Shown: one piece after another, positions 1 to 5,833 of the stretch | Numbering within the stretch: the stretch's first letter is position 1 | Layout: the number at the start of each line of letters is the position of its first letter | From: Oscillospiraceae bacterium | GTDB taxonomy: Bacteria; Bacillota; Clostridia; Oscillospirales; Ruminococcaceae | Direction: 5' to 3' | Assembly (NCBI GenBank): GCA_017396055.1 | Contig: JAFQND010000092.1 | Location: 1 to 16,800, forward strand | Length of the DNA stretch: 16,800 nucleotides | Notes under the pieces: generated by a model | Told to the model about the DNA's origin: nothing | Seen by the model: only the letters and a program-made list of their open reading frames with translations | Database searches by the model: none | Position numbers and translations under genes: made by a program

Positions 1-1
1 C

Positions 2-373
2 GGCTGCCACGATCATGAACATCATCACCATCATGACCACGACGAGGAGTGCGACTGCGGCTGTCATGACCACCATCATCACCATCACCACGCTGATGAA
101 GTCTTCACCAGCTGGGGTAAAGAGACTGCCCGCAAATACACCCGCGAAGAGATCGAGCATGCTCTGGACGAGCTGCTTGATGACAACCGTTACGGCATGG
201 TCCTGCGCGCAAAAGGTATTCTGCCCTGCGCAGACGGCAGCTGGATCCACTTTGACTACGTTCCTGGCGAAAGCGATATCCGCGTAGGCGGTGCCGGCAT
301 TATCGGCCGTCTTTGCGTCATCGGTGCCAAGATCAACGAAGCCGCTCTGGGCGAGCTGTTCCATCTGGCATGA
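2..373 (+). CDS. COG0523/CobW-type GTPase, C-terminal part (5' end outside window)
   Basis: Only the last 123 residues are in the window; the N-terminal GTPase domain lies to the left. The visible part starts with a linker in which 16 of about 30 residues are His and four are Cys, mixed with Asp and Glu. A CobW C-terminal domain follows, with the typical elements FTSWG, the YTREEIEHAL helix, YGMVLRAKGIL, W-IHFDYVPGE and GRLCVIG near the end. COG0523 proteins are P-loop GTPases that act as metal chaperones or insertases, and His-rich linkers are typical of members involved in zinc, nickel or cobalt handling. The metal is not decided by sequence. The gene ends 22 bp before a second GTPase gene, so the two are probably co-transcribed and functionally linked. 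Confidence 0.88.
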   Translation, partial: GCHDHEHHHHHDHDEECDCGCHDHHHHHHHADEVFTSWGKETARKYTREEIEHALDELLDDNRYGMVLRAKGILPCADGSWIHFDYVPGESDIRVGGAGIIGRLCVIGAKINEAALGELFHLA

Positions 374-395
374 TGGAGCCTAAGGAGGAATTCCC

Positions 396-1349
396 ATGGC
401 AAAAGAAATCCCTGTATATCTGTTTACCGGTTTTCTGGAAGCAGGCAAAACTTCGCTGATCCAGGAGACCATGCAGGATCCCAAGTTCCGCATCGACGGC
501 AATACCCTGATCATCCTCTGTGAGGAAGGCGAGATCGAGCTGGAGCCTGCTGATTTTGTGGATGGCGGCAAAAACTGCTATGTCCGTGTGGTCGAGGACG
601 AAGAAGATTTCACCGAGAAAACTTTGAAGCAGTGGGTCAAAGAGACCAAGGCCGATCGGATCATGCTGGAGTACAACGGCATGTGGATGCTGCAGACACT
701 GTTTGAAAACATGCCCGACGGCTGGATCGTTTATCAGGAAGCTCTGATGATCGATGCCACCACCTTCCTTACCTACAATGCCAATATGCGCAGCCTTGTG
801 GTGGACAAGCTGAACAGCTGTGATATGGTGGTCTTTAACCGCTGTGATCCTTCCATCGACCGGATGGCTCTGCATCAGATCGTCCGAGGCACCAGCCGCC
901 GCACCGATATTATCTATGATAACGGCGGAGATGTGGAGTTTGATACCATCGAGGATCCCCTGCCCTTTGATATTGATGCGCCCGTCGTTGAGATCGAGGA
1001 CAAGGACTATGCTCTCTGGTACCGTGATGCCGCCGATGAGCCGGACAAATACAATGGCAAGACCCTCCGCTTCAAGGCAAGAGTCGGCATGAGCCGTACT
1101 CTTGCAAAGGGCCAGTTTGTTCCCGGCCGTCACGTAATGACCTGCTGTGCCGATGATATTCAGTTCATGGGTTTCATCTGCCAGTACAAGGATTATCGCC
1201 TTCTGAAGCATGGTGAATGGGTCATCGTGACCGTCACCGCCCGCGCCGCCAAGCATCCCGCTTACGGCGGACAGAAGGGCCTGCTGCTGACAGCGACCGC
1301 TGTTGAATCTGCAAAGGAACCCGAACAGGAAGTAGCAGCGTTTTATTGA
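396..1349 (+). CDS. COG0523-like GTPase fused to a DUF1980/YcgQ-like C-terminal domain
   Basis: The 317-residue product starts at an ATG behind an AAGGAGG site (382-388). Residues 12-19 (GFLEAGKT) form a P-loop. LEYNG at 91-95 sits where COG0523 proteins have their Walker B E-x-x-G, and NRCD at 148-151 is an NKxD-like guanine-specificity motif. The Cys-rich metal motif (CxCC) that normally follows the P-loop in metal-inserting COG0523 proteins is absent. From about residue 200 the protein changes character: a YNGKTLRFKARVG stretch is followed by GRHVMTCCADD (245-254) and a late hydrophobic segment. This resembles the C-terminal domain of DUF1980/YcgQ (TIGR03943) proteins, which pair with permeases. 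No membrane segment is seen. The operon partner is the His-rich COG0523 protein upstream, so a role in metal handling is likely, but substrate and activity are unknown. The fold assignment of the C-terminal half is my inference from motif similarity. Confidence 0.8.
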   Translation: MAKEIPVYLFTGFLEAGKTSLIQETMQDPKFRIDGNTLIILCEEGEIELEPADFVDGGKNCYVRVVEDEEDFTEKTLKQWVKETKADRIMLEYNGMWMLQTLFENMPDGWIVYQEALMIDATTFLTYNANMRSLVVDKLNSCDMVVFNRCDPSIDRMALHQIVRGTSRRTDIIYDNGGDVEFDTIEDPLPFDIDAPVVEIEDKDYALWYRDAADEPDKYNGKTLRFKARVGMSRTLAKGQFVPGRHVMTCCADDIQFMGFICQYKDYRLLKHGEWVIVTVTARAAKHPAYGGQKGLLLTATAVESAKEPEQEVAAFY

Positions 1350-1353
1350 TCTG

Positions 1354-1386
1354 AAAAAGCTCTCGCCGTAAAGCGGGAGCTTTTTG
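1354..1386 (+). terminator. Intrinsic terminator of the GTPase operon
   Basis: A hairpin pairs 1354-1366 with 1373-1385 (13 bp with one G-T pair, six-base loop) and ends in a T-run. It starts five bases after the stop codon of the second GTPase gene. Confidence 0.85.
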
Positions 1387-1399
1387 TATCCTGTGCGAA

Positions 1400-1429
1400 T
1401 TGACAGTTCTTTTGAAGTTATGTTATTAT
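1400..1429 (+). promoter_or_regulatory. Predicted sigma-A promoter of the 60-residue basic protein
   Basis: TTGACA (1400-1405) lies 18 bp before TATTAT (1424-1429), which is preceded by TG for an extended -10. The predicted transcript start is about 1436, some 27 bases ahead of the ATG at 1463. Confidence 0.75.
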
Positions 1430-1462
1430 AACATTCCACTTAAAACCGAAAGGAGCATATCC

Positions 1463-1645
1463 ATGGAAAAATTCATCCCTTATGAAAAACTTTCCAAAAA
1501 AGCAAAGAGAGAACAGGACGCCAGACGGCGTAAGGATTGGGGCGGCCTGAGCCCTGTGACCCGCAAGCCCGAAAATCCCAGGGCTTATAACAGAGCAACA
1601 GCACGGAAACGGCAGGATGCCGATGACCGTGCTTTTTGTTTTTGA
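1463..1645 (+). CDS. Small basic protein of unknown function, 60 residues
   Basis: The ATG at 1463 has an AAAGGAG site at 1449-1455. A longer reading from 1400 would begin inside the -35 box and is not used. The product begins MEKFIPYEKLSKKAKRE, is rich in Lys and Arg, and contains the core WGGLSPVTRKPENPRAYNR. I recall similar short proteins with this core in Firmicutes genomes, annotated as hypothetical, but cannot check this here. The charge suggests nucleic acid binding; this is inference only. The last 15 or so codons coincide with an intrinsic terminator hairpin and the stop codon lies in its T-rich tail, so the C-terminus after YNR may be a read-through extension rather than a conserved part. 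Confidence 0.78.
   Translation: MEKFIPYEKLSKKAKREQDARRRKDWGGLSPVTRKPENPRAYNRATARKRQDADDRAFCF
1600..1642 (+). terminator. Intrinsic terminator overlapping the 3' end of the small-protein gene
   Basis: The outer stem pairs 1600-1606 (AGCACGG) with 1627-1633 (CCGTGCT). The inner stem pairs 1610-1614 with 1618-1622 around a GGA loop, and the pair is followed by TTTTTGTTTTT. The whole structure lies inside the reading frame that stops at 1643-1645. Confidence 0.8.
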
Positions 1646-1676
1646 TATTCCGGTTGCGGATCGATCTTTGGGATTA

Positions 1677-2405
1677 TTACCATTCCCATTCCTTCGGAAT
1701 AGTTCCGCCGGTGGGACGGATGATCGACTCAGCCACTCTCGATTCTGCCACATGGAAGAGGAAACGGTAAAGCGGTTTTAGCAGGGGAAGATCTTTTACG
1801 ATGCTGTCAGCCAGTCTGTCCGAGAAGAGCAGATCAAAATCCTTGCTTTCATAGGAGAATCCGACATCTTTCAGGTCGAGCCAGCGCTGCAGGTCTTCCG
1901 GCTGATCCGGATAACGGGGCCGTTTATAGCGGTTTCCATCCAGATAGAATACGTCCTGTTCTTCCAGCGATTTCTTTGCTTCGAGGAAAAGAGGATCGCC
2001 TGCAAGAATCATTTCCCGCAAGGTGTCCATATAACTGGGTGAAGGGGCATAGATGCCGCAGCCATAGCCGAAACCTCTTCCGCTCATATCGAACCAGACA
2101 CAGGGCTGATCCGGAATGCCGGACTTTCCGCGATCAAAATGGATCCACATATAATCCCGATAGAGGGACTTGTCTTTGGAAAAACGGGTATCCCGGCGGA
2201 TGCGGCTGATGGTGCGGTCGGTACGGGGTTCAACAACGAAACGATCGTCAATTTCCAGGGCTGCGGGGGTCAGATCGACGACCAGCTGCTGCAGCGGCTG
2301 CAGAACAAGGGTACGGAAATCCTCTTTATGTTCCTCATACCATTCCTTTTTGTCATGAAGGCGGTTCTCAAAGAGAAAATCCAGCGATTTTGCGGAAAAG
2401 GGCAT
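1677..2405 (-). CDS. DUF2461 (TIGR02453) family protein
   Basis: The 242-residue product matches DUF2461 in length and layout. It opens with a FLFENRLHDKKEWYEEHKEDF segment, followed by the strongly conserved-looking TRFSKDKSLYRDYMWIHF block, then CVWFDMSGRGFGYGCGIYAP, and ends in a basic/aromatic C-terminal region. No biochemical function is established for this family to my knowledge. There is no signal peptide or membrane segment, so it is probably cytosolic. Its GGAGGA site overlaps the stop of the PHP gene upstream, with 11 bp between the genes. It is therefore the last gene of the leftward operon that starts with the ECF S component. I could not find a clear terminator for this strand between 1646 and 1676. 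Confidence 0.88.
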   Translation of the reverse strand: MPFSAKSLDFLFENRLHDKKEWYEEHKEDFRTLVLQPLQQLVVDLTPAALEIDDRFVVEPRTDRTISRIRRDTRFSKDKSLYRDYMWIHFDRGKSGIPDQPCVWFDMSGRGFGYGCGIYAPSPSYMDTLREMILAGDPLFLEAKKSLEEQDVFYLDGNRYKRPRYPDQPEDLQRWLDLKDVGFSYESKDFDLLFSDRLADSIVKDLPLLKPLYRFLFHVAESRVAESIIRPTGGTIPKEWEW

Positions 2406-2416
2406 GGGTCCTCCGA

Positions 2417-3136
2417 TCAGCGGGCGGTATAGGCACTTTCGTATTCGTAATCGTAGATCTCAGTGCAGTTGGGTTCCTGATGGCAGAGTTTCTTTTTGCC
2501 GGGAGCCAGCAGATAGTCGCGAAGCTCGAACTGATCCTTGATGTCGTCGGGCAGATACATACCGCATTTTGCACGGTAAGGGGTATCATCGTGGAAATCA
2601 GCGCCGCTGGTGAGATAGAGATGTTCCTTTTCGGCGATGGCGATCAGTTCTTCAGCATAGGATTTTTTGTAGATGGGGTGGCAGTTGATCTCAACGCCGT
2701 CCATAAACTTCGGATCCAGTACGGTAGTGCCGCCGCGGAAGGGATGAGCCTGTACAAGGGTACCGCCGTTGGCCTTGACCAGCTTATAGAGCTCTTCCTG
2801 AGTCATGCTGTACAGGGTGGGGTTTTTCTTGAGGAAGTCGGTGGATACACCATAGACCAGCATATGAACTTTGGGGTACAGGACCATGGTGACTTCGATG
2901 CCGAAGAAGACCTTGCATCCGATCTCTTTGCCATAGGCTTCGGCGGCGAGGAATTCGTTGATGTAGCGCTCGGCCAGTTCAGCGGGACCACCTTCTTTGA
3001 CATAACCGATCTCATAATGGTTGGTCAGAATGATTCCGTCCATGCCGTTTTCGAGAGCGATCTTCATGATGACGTCATAAGGACTCTGGCAGCATCTGCT
3101 GATGCCGGAAGAATGTGCGTGCATGTCGATAAGCAT
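2417..3136 (-). CDS. PHP-domain metal-dependent phosphoesterase
   Basis: The 239-residue product carries the PHP metal-site motifs in order: DMHAH (residues 4-8), TNH (38-40), GIEVT (79-83), VHMLVYG with His 91, QAHP (129-132), GVEINCHP (147-154) and GADFHD (178-183). All expected ligands appear present, so an active bi- or trinuclear metal hydrolase is likely. The PHP family includes histidinol-phosphatase, polymerase-associated phosphatases and nucleotide hydrolases, and this stand-alone member cannot be assigned a substrate from sequence. It starts 21 bp after the second coaX-like gene with a GGAGG site in that gap, and it is followed after 11 bp by the DUF2461 gene. It therefore belongs to the pantothenate operon by position. 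Whether it acts on a CoA-related phosphoester is speculation. Confidence 0.88.
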   Translation of the reverse strand: MLIDMHAHSSGISRCCQSPYDVIMKIALENGMDGIILTNHYEIGYVKEGGPAELAERYINEFLAAEAYGKEIGCKVFFGIEVTMVLYPKVHMLVYGVSTDFLKKNPTLYSMTQEELYKLVKANGGTLVQAHPFRGGTTVLDPKFMDGVEINCHPIYKKSYAEELIAIAEKEHLYLTSGADFHDDTPYRAKCGMYLPDDIKDQFELRDYLLAPGKKKLCHQEPNCTEIYDYEYESAYTAR

Positions 3137-3157
3137 AATATAAATCCTCCAATATTA

Positions 3158-3922
3158 TCAATGATTCTTCTGCCAGATGAGCCAAAGACCTCTCAACAGA
3201 AGATTTTCGTCGTGAATGATCTCTCTCTCGCAGTGGGGCACCACATGCGCCGAGAGTTTGCCGGTAGAGATGACGGTCGCCTTCTCCCCAAGTTCTTCTT
3301 CGATCCGTTCGATCAGTCCGTCCAGCATGGCGGCGTTTCCGTAGACAGCACCCGACCGGATGGCATCCACCGTAGTGGGACCGACTACCGTTTCAGGAGC
3401 CTCCAGTCCGATGCGGGGAAGCTGTGATGTGCCGGAAGCCAGTGCGTCCAGCGAGATCATGATGCCGGGGCAGATGGTGCCGCCGATATAGCGGCCCTGC
3501 CGGTCGATGACCGAAACAACGGTGGCGGTGCTCATGTCGATGACGATCAGAGGCTTGGGATATTTTTCAATGGCGGCAACGGCATTGACCACCAGACCGC
3601 TTCCCAGCTGACCGGGGTTATCAATCAGAATGTGCAGACCGGTTTTCAGACCGGGACCTACAAGAAGAGGCTTTTTGCCGGTAACGCGGCGAACGGCTTC
3701 CCGGATGGTATCGCTCATGGGCGGCACTACCGACGCAACAATTGCTCCTTCCAGAGCGGCGGGATCGATGTGATGCAGCTCCAGCAGCCGCATCAGGTCG
3801 ACGGCATATTCGTCTTCGGTTTTATAGCGATGGGCAGCCAGACGGCCGATGATCTGATTGGTATTTGCGTCGGCGCAGCCGATGACAACACTGCTGTTGC
3901 CGATATCGATGGCGAGAATCAT
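3158..3922 (-). CDS. CoaX-like protein, second tandem copy, catalytic GxDR motif lost
   Basis: The 254-residue product aligns without gaps to the adjacent coaX product through at least residue 170. The N-terminal phosphate motif (DIGNS, residues 6-10) is intact. However, the segment that reads GSDR in its neighbour reads GSGL here (107-110): the Asp of the family's PxxxGxDR motif, considered the catalytic base of type III kinases, is Gly and the next Arg is Leu. The second nucleotide-binding motif is also altered, to DMSTATVV instead of DLGTCTTV (129-136). The frame is open and full length, with a 4-bp ATGA overlap with coaX that suggests translational coupling. It is probably inactive as a kinase. 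It could form a mixed dimer with CoaX or act as a sensor, which is inference. Annotation pipelines would probably call it pantothenate kinase. Confidence 0.88.
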   Translation of the reverse strand: MILAIDIGNSSVVIGCADANTNQIIGRLAAHRYKTEDEYAVDLMRLLELHHIDPAALEGAIVASVVPPMSDTIREAVRRVTGKKPLLVGPGLKTGLHILIDNPGQLGSGLVVNAVAAIEKYPKPLIVIDMSTATVVSVIDRQGRYIGGTICPGIMISLDALASGTSQLPRIGLEAPETVVGPTTVDAIRSGAVYGNAAMLDGLIERIEEELGEKATVISTGKLSAHVVPHCEREIIHDENLLLRGLWLIWQKNH

Positions 3923-4695
3923 ACGGCTGCCTCCTTATTCTTCTGATAAAGGATCCAGAGACCTTTCAGCAGCAGGTCGCCGTCATAGTGGATCTTCCTG
4001 CGGCAGGAGGGGTAAATCCGTTTGCCCATACCGCCGGTCATGACAACGGTGGCATCAGCGCCGATCTCACCGCGGATGCGGTCGATAAGGCCGTCCACCA
4101 TGGCGGCTGTGCCGAGGATAGCGCCGGAACGCATACTGTCGACCGTATTGCGGCCGATGGCTTTTTTGGGTGTGTCAAGGCTGATGCCGGGAAGCTGGGA
4201 CGTCTGAGAGGTCAGGGCTTCCTGACTGATCCGTACACCGGCGCAGATAACGCCGCCGCGGAATGCACCCTGTGCATCTACGACAGAAACGGTGGTGCAG
4301 GTGCCTAAATCGAAAACGATTAGCGGCAGAGAATAGCCGGCACAGGCTGCCACGGCATCCACGATACGGTCACTGCCCAGGGCGGTGGGATTGTCCACTT
4401 TCAGCGTAAGATCTGTCTTCAGTGCAGGAGACACCTGCAGAAATTTTTTGCCGGTAATGATTTCGGCAGCACTCAGCAGAGTGCTGTTCAGCGGCGGCAC
4501 GACAGAAGAAAGGATACCGCCTTCTGTTTTGGTGGGATCAATACCTCTCATCTGCAGAATACTGCTGAAAATAGAGGCGTATTCATCTTCGGTTTTCTGC
4601 CGGTCTGTGGCAACGCGGGCAGTAAAGAGGACTTTGCCGTCTTCCATACAACCCAGAACAATGTTGGAGTTACCGGCATCCAGAGCTAAGATCAT
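3919..4695 (-). CDS. coaX: Type III pantothenate kinase
   Basis: CoaX catalyses ATP-dependent phosphorylation of pantothenate, the first step of CoA synthesis, in the cytosol, usually as a dimer with a requirement for a monovalent cation. The 258-residue product has the usual length and motifs: LDAGNSNIVLG at the N-terminus (DxGN phosphate loop), the KTEDEYA helix, VVPP (65-68), PTALGSDR (103-110) with the catalytic Asp 109, DLGTCTTVSVV (129-139) and the C-terminal MRSGAILG helix. It starts 27 bp after the ECF S-component gene with an AAGAAGG-type site, and its TGA overlaps the ATG of the second copy. Its place after a likely pantothenate importer supports the assignment. Confidence 0.93.
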   Translation of the reverse strand: MILALDAGNSNIVLGCMEDGKVLFTARVATDRQKTEDEYASIFSSILQMRGIDPTKTEGGILSSVVPPLNSTLLSAAEIITGKKFLQVSPALKTDLTLKVDNPTALGSDRIVDAVAACAGYSLPLIVFDLGTCTTVSVVDAQGAFRGGVICAGVRISQEALTSQTSQLPGISLDTPKKAIGRNTVDSMRSGAILGTAAMVDGLIDRIRGEIGADATVVMTGGMGKRIYPSCRRKIHYDGDLLLKGLWILYQKNKEAAV

Positions 4696-4722
4696 GGTGA
4701 ACCTTCTTTCCGGAAAACCCGA

Positions 4723-5370
4723 TCAGGTCAGGGAGGATGAGCGGCGATTCAGATATTTCATCAGAGCGCCGGCGACAGCGGCGGTCAGAATAGCGGCAAG
4801 AATGGCCTCAGGGACGCCGTTGATACCGATGACGCTGAGAATTACTCCGAAAAGCGCGTCGGGCAGGATCTCTTTTGCGGCAGAATAGCTGTCGCCGAAG
4901 AAAACGGCAATGCCCAGCATAACAAGGATGGTATTTGTCAGCGAACCGGCAAGGCCTGCCAGTGCCAGAAAAACAGCCTGAGGAGAATTTTTGCCGGCGG
5001 TCAGCTTGTCAAAGAAGAATTTCACACCTTCATAGACATAATAAGGGATCACACCGACCAGAATACGCGGGATAAAACAGATCACCAGGCTCCACATATT
5101 ACCGCCGTTATAAAAAGGCGTAAAGGTGAAGGAGGTCACAGTGGGGTTGATTGTGTTGTTGATGAGGCTGGTCAGACCGAAAAGAAAACCAAGGATGGCT
5201 CCCTTTTTGGGCCCGAGAATAATCGAACCTACGATAACCGGGATGTGGATGATAGTAGCTCTGGTAACGCCCAGAGGGATATATCCGATTCCCGGGGTGA
5301 ATGCGAGTACACAGATGATAGCGCCTAAAAGGGCGATCTGCGTCATGGCAAGAGTGCGGGTGTTTTTCAT
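4723..5370 (-). CDS. ECF transporter S component, probably for pantothenate
   Basis: The 215-residue product is very hydrophobic, with about six predicted membrane segments and short loops. It fits ECF-type substrate-binding S components: GYIPLG near the N-terminus, then a TIIHIPVIVGSIILGPKKGA segment and GFLFGLTSLI. S components bind a vitamin and share an energising module (EcfT, EcfA, EcfA') encoded elsewhere; none is in this window. Because it is the first gene of an operon with coaX and faces coaBC, pantothenate is the most likely substrate (PanT-like), but this rests on context. The AGGAGG-type site at 5380-5386 precedes the ATG. The transcript leader is unusually long and carries the 64-bp repeats. 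Confidence 0.87.
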   Translation of the reverse strand: MKNTRTLAMTQIALLGAIICVLAFTPGIGYIPLGVTRATIIHIPVIVGSIILGPKKGAILGFLFGLTSLINNTINPTVTSFTFTPFYNGGNMWSLVICFIPRILVGVIPYYVYEGVKFFFDKLTAGKNSPQAVFLALAGLAGSLTNTILVMLGIAVFFGDSYSAAKEILPDALFGVILSVIGINGVPEAILAAILTAAVAGALMKYLNRRSSSLT

Positions 5371-5401
5371 TCGATGATTCCTCCTGCTGCTATTCTCGAT
5401 G

Positions 5402-5657
5402 AAACGCTTTGCGTTTCATCTGCAAGTTTCGCTGCGCGAAACTCGCGCGTTGTACCTTATTTGGTAAACGCTTTGCGTTTCATCTGCAAGTTTCACTGCG
5501 CGAAACTCGCGCGTTGTACCTTATTTGGTAAACGCTTTGCGTTTCATCTGCAAGTTTCACTGCGCGAAACTCGTGCGTTGTACCTTGTTCGGCAGACGCT
5601 TCGCGTTTCATCTGCGGGTTTCCCTTTGCAAAACCTGTGCCCTGCGCGGGCTTATGA
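5402..5657 (-). repeat. Four tandem 64-bp units with internal hairpins in the operon leader
   Basis: Units start at 5402, 5466, 5530 and 5594, with an exact 64-bp period. Units 1 and 2 differ at one base, unit 3 differs from unit 2 at four, and unit 4 is clearly degenerate. Each unit contains a first hairpin (AAACGC-TTT-GCGTTT, extended by GATG/CATC in unit 1) and a second one around GTTTCGC-TGC-GCGAAAC, followed by a spacer ending in GTACCTTATTTGGT. On the minus strand the array lies between the predicted promoter and the start codon of the ECF S-component gene, so it should be transcribed as a structured leader. The period is not a multiple of three, so it is not a coding repeat. It may be a small repeat family of the genome or a regulatory leader. 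Confidence 0.92.
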
Positions 5658-5674
5658 GATATAGCGCAAATACT

Positions 5675-5690
5675 GAACGGTGAACCGTTC
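5675..5690. promoter_or_regulatory. 16-bp palindrome, candidate operator of the pantothenate operon
   Basis: GAACGGT-GA-ACCGTTC is a perfect 7-bp inverted repeat with a two-base centre. It lies directly downstream of the predicted leftward transcription start (about 5692), a common position for a repressor site. It could also fold as a small RNA hairpin at the 5' end of the transcript. No regulator is assigned. Confidence 0.5.
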
Positions 5691-5698
5691 GCAGTTTC

Positions 5699-5727
5699 AT
5701 GATAGCACGAAATTTTTTTGATTGCAA
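5699..5727 (-). promoter_or_regulatory. Predicted sigma-A promoter of the ECF-coaX operon
   Basis: On the minus strand TTGCAA (5722-5727) is separated by 17 bp from TATCAT (5699-5704), with an A/T-rich spacer. A start near 5692 gives a leader of about 320 nt before the ATG at 5370. Confidence 0.65.
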
Positions 5728-5765
5728 CTGTTCCAGTCTGAGTTTGCGGAAATTTTTTCGGGATA

Positions 5766-5794
5766 TGTTCCAAATGAAAGAAATGTGTTATAAT
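5766..5794 (+). promoter_or_regulatory. Predicted promoter of coaBC
   Basis: A perfect TATAAT (5789-5794) is preceded by TG at 5786-5787, giving an extended -10. The -35 region (5766-5771, TGTTCC) is weak, which extended -10 promoters tolerate. The start near 5801 excludes the upstream ATG codons as coaBC starts. Confidence 0.65.
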
Positions 5795-5833
5795 GAAGCC
5801 GTAGACTTCTATCCTTTGAAAGGGAGTGTTTTC

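Noticed and set aside
333..1439. Long open frame on the minus strand (368 codons) opposite the second GTPase gene
   Set aside because: It is antisense to a gene with clear P-loop and domain motifs, lacks a ribosome binding site, and its translation shows no family pattern.
2390..3427. Long plus-strand open frame opposite the PHP and coaX-like genes
   Set aside because: It runs across two recognisable minus-strand genes and has low-complexity, patternless translation; a shadow of GC-rich codon use.
5402..5657. Possible CRISPR array
   Set aside because: The units are head-to-tail and continuous with no unique spacers, and no cas genes are nearby.
5374..5773. Open frames through the 64-bp repeats on both strands (96 and 97 codons)
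   Set aside because: The period is not divisible by three, so each unit is read in a new frame and no repeated peptide is encoded; no ribosome binding site.
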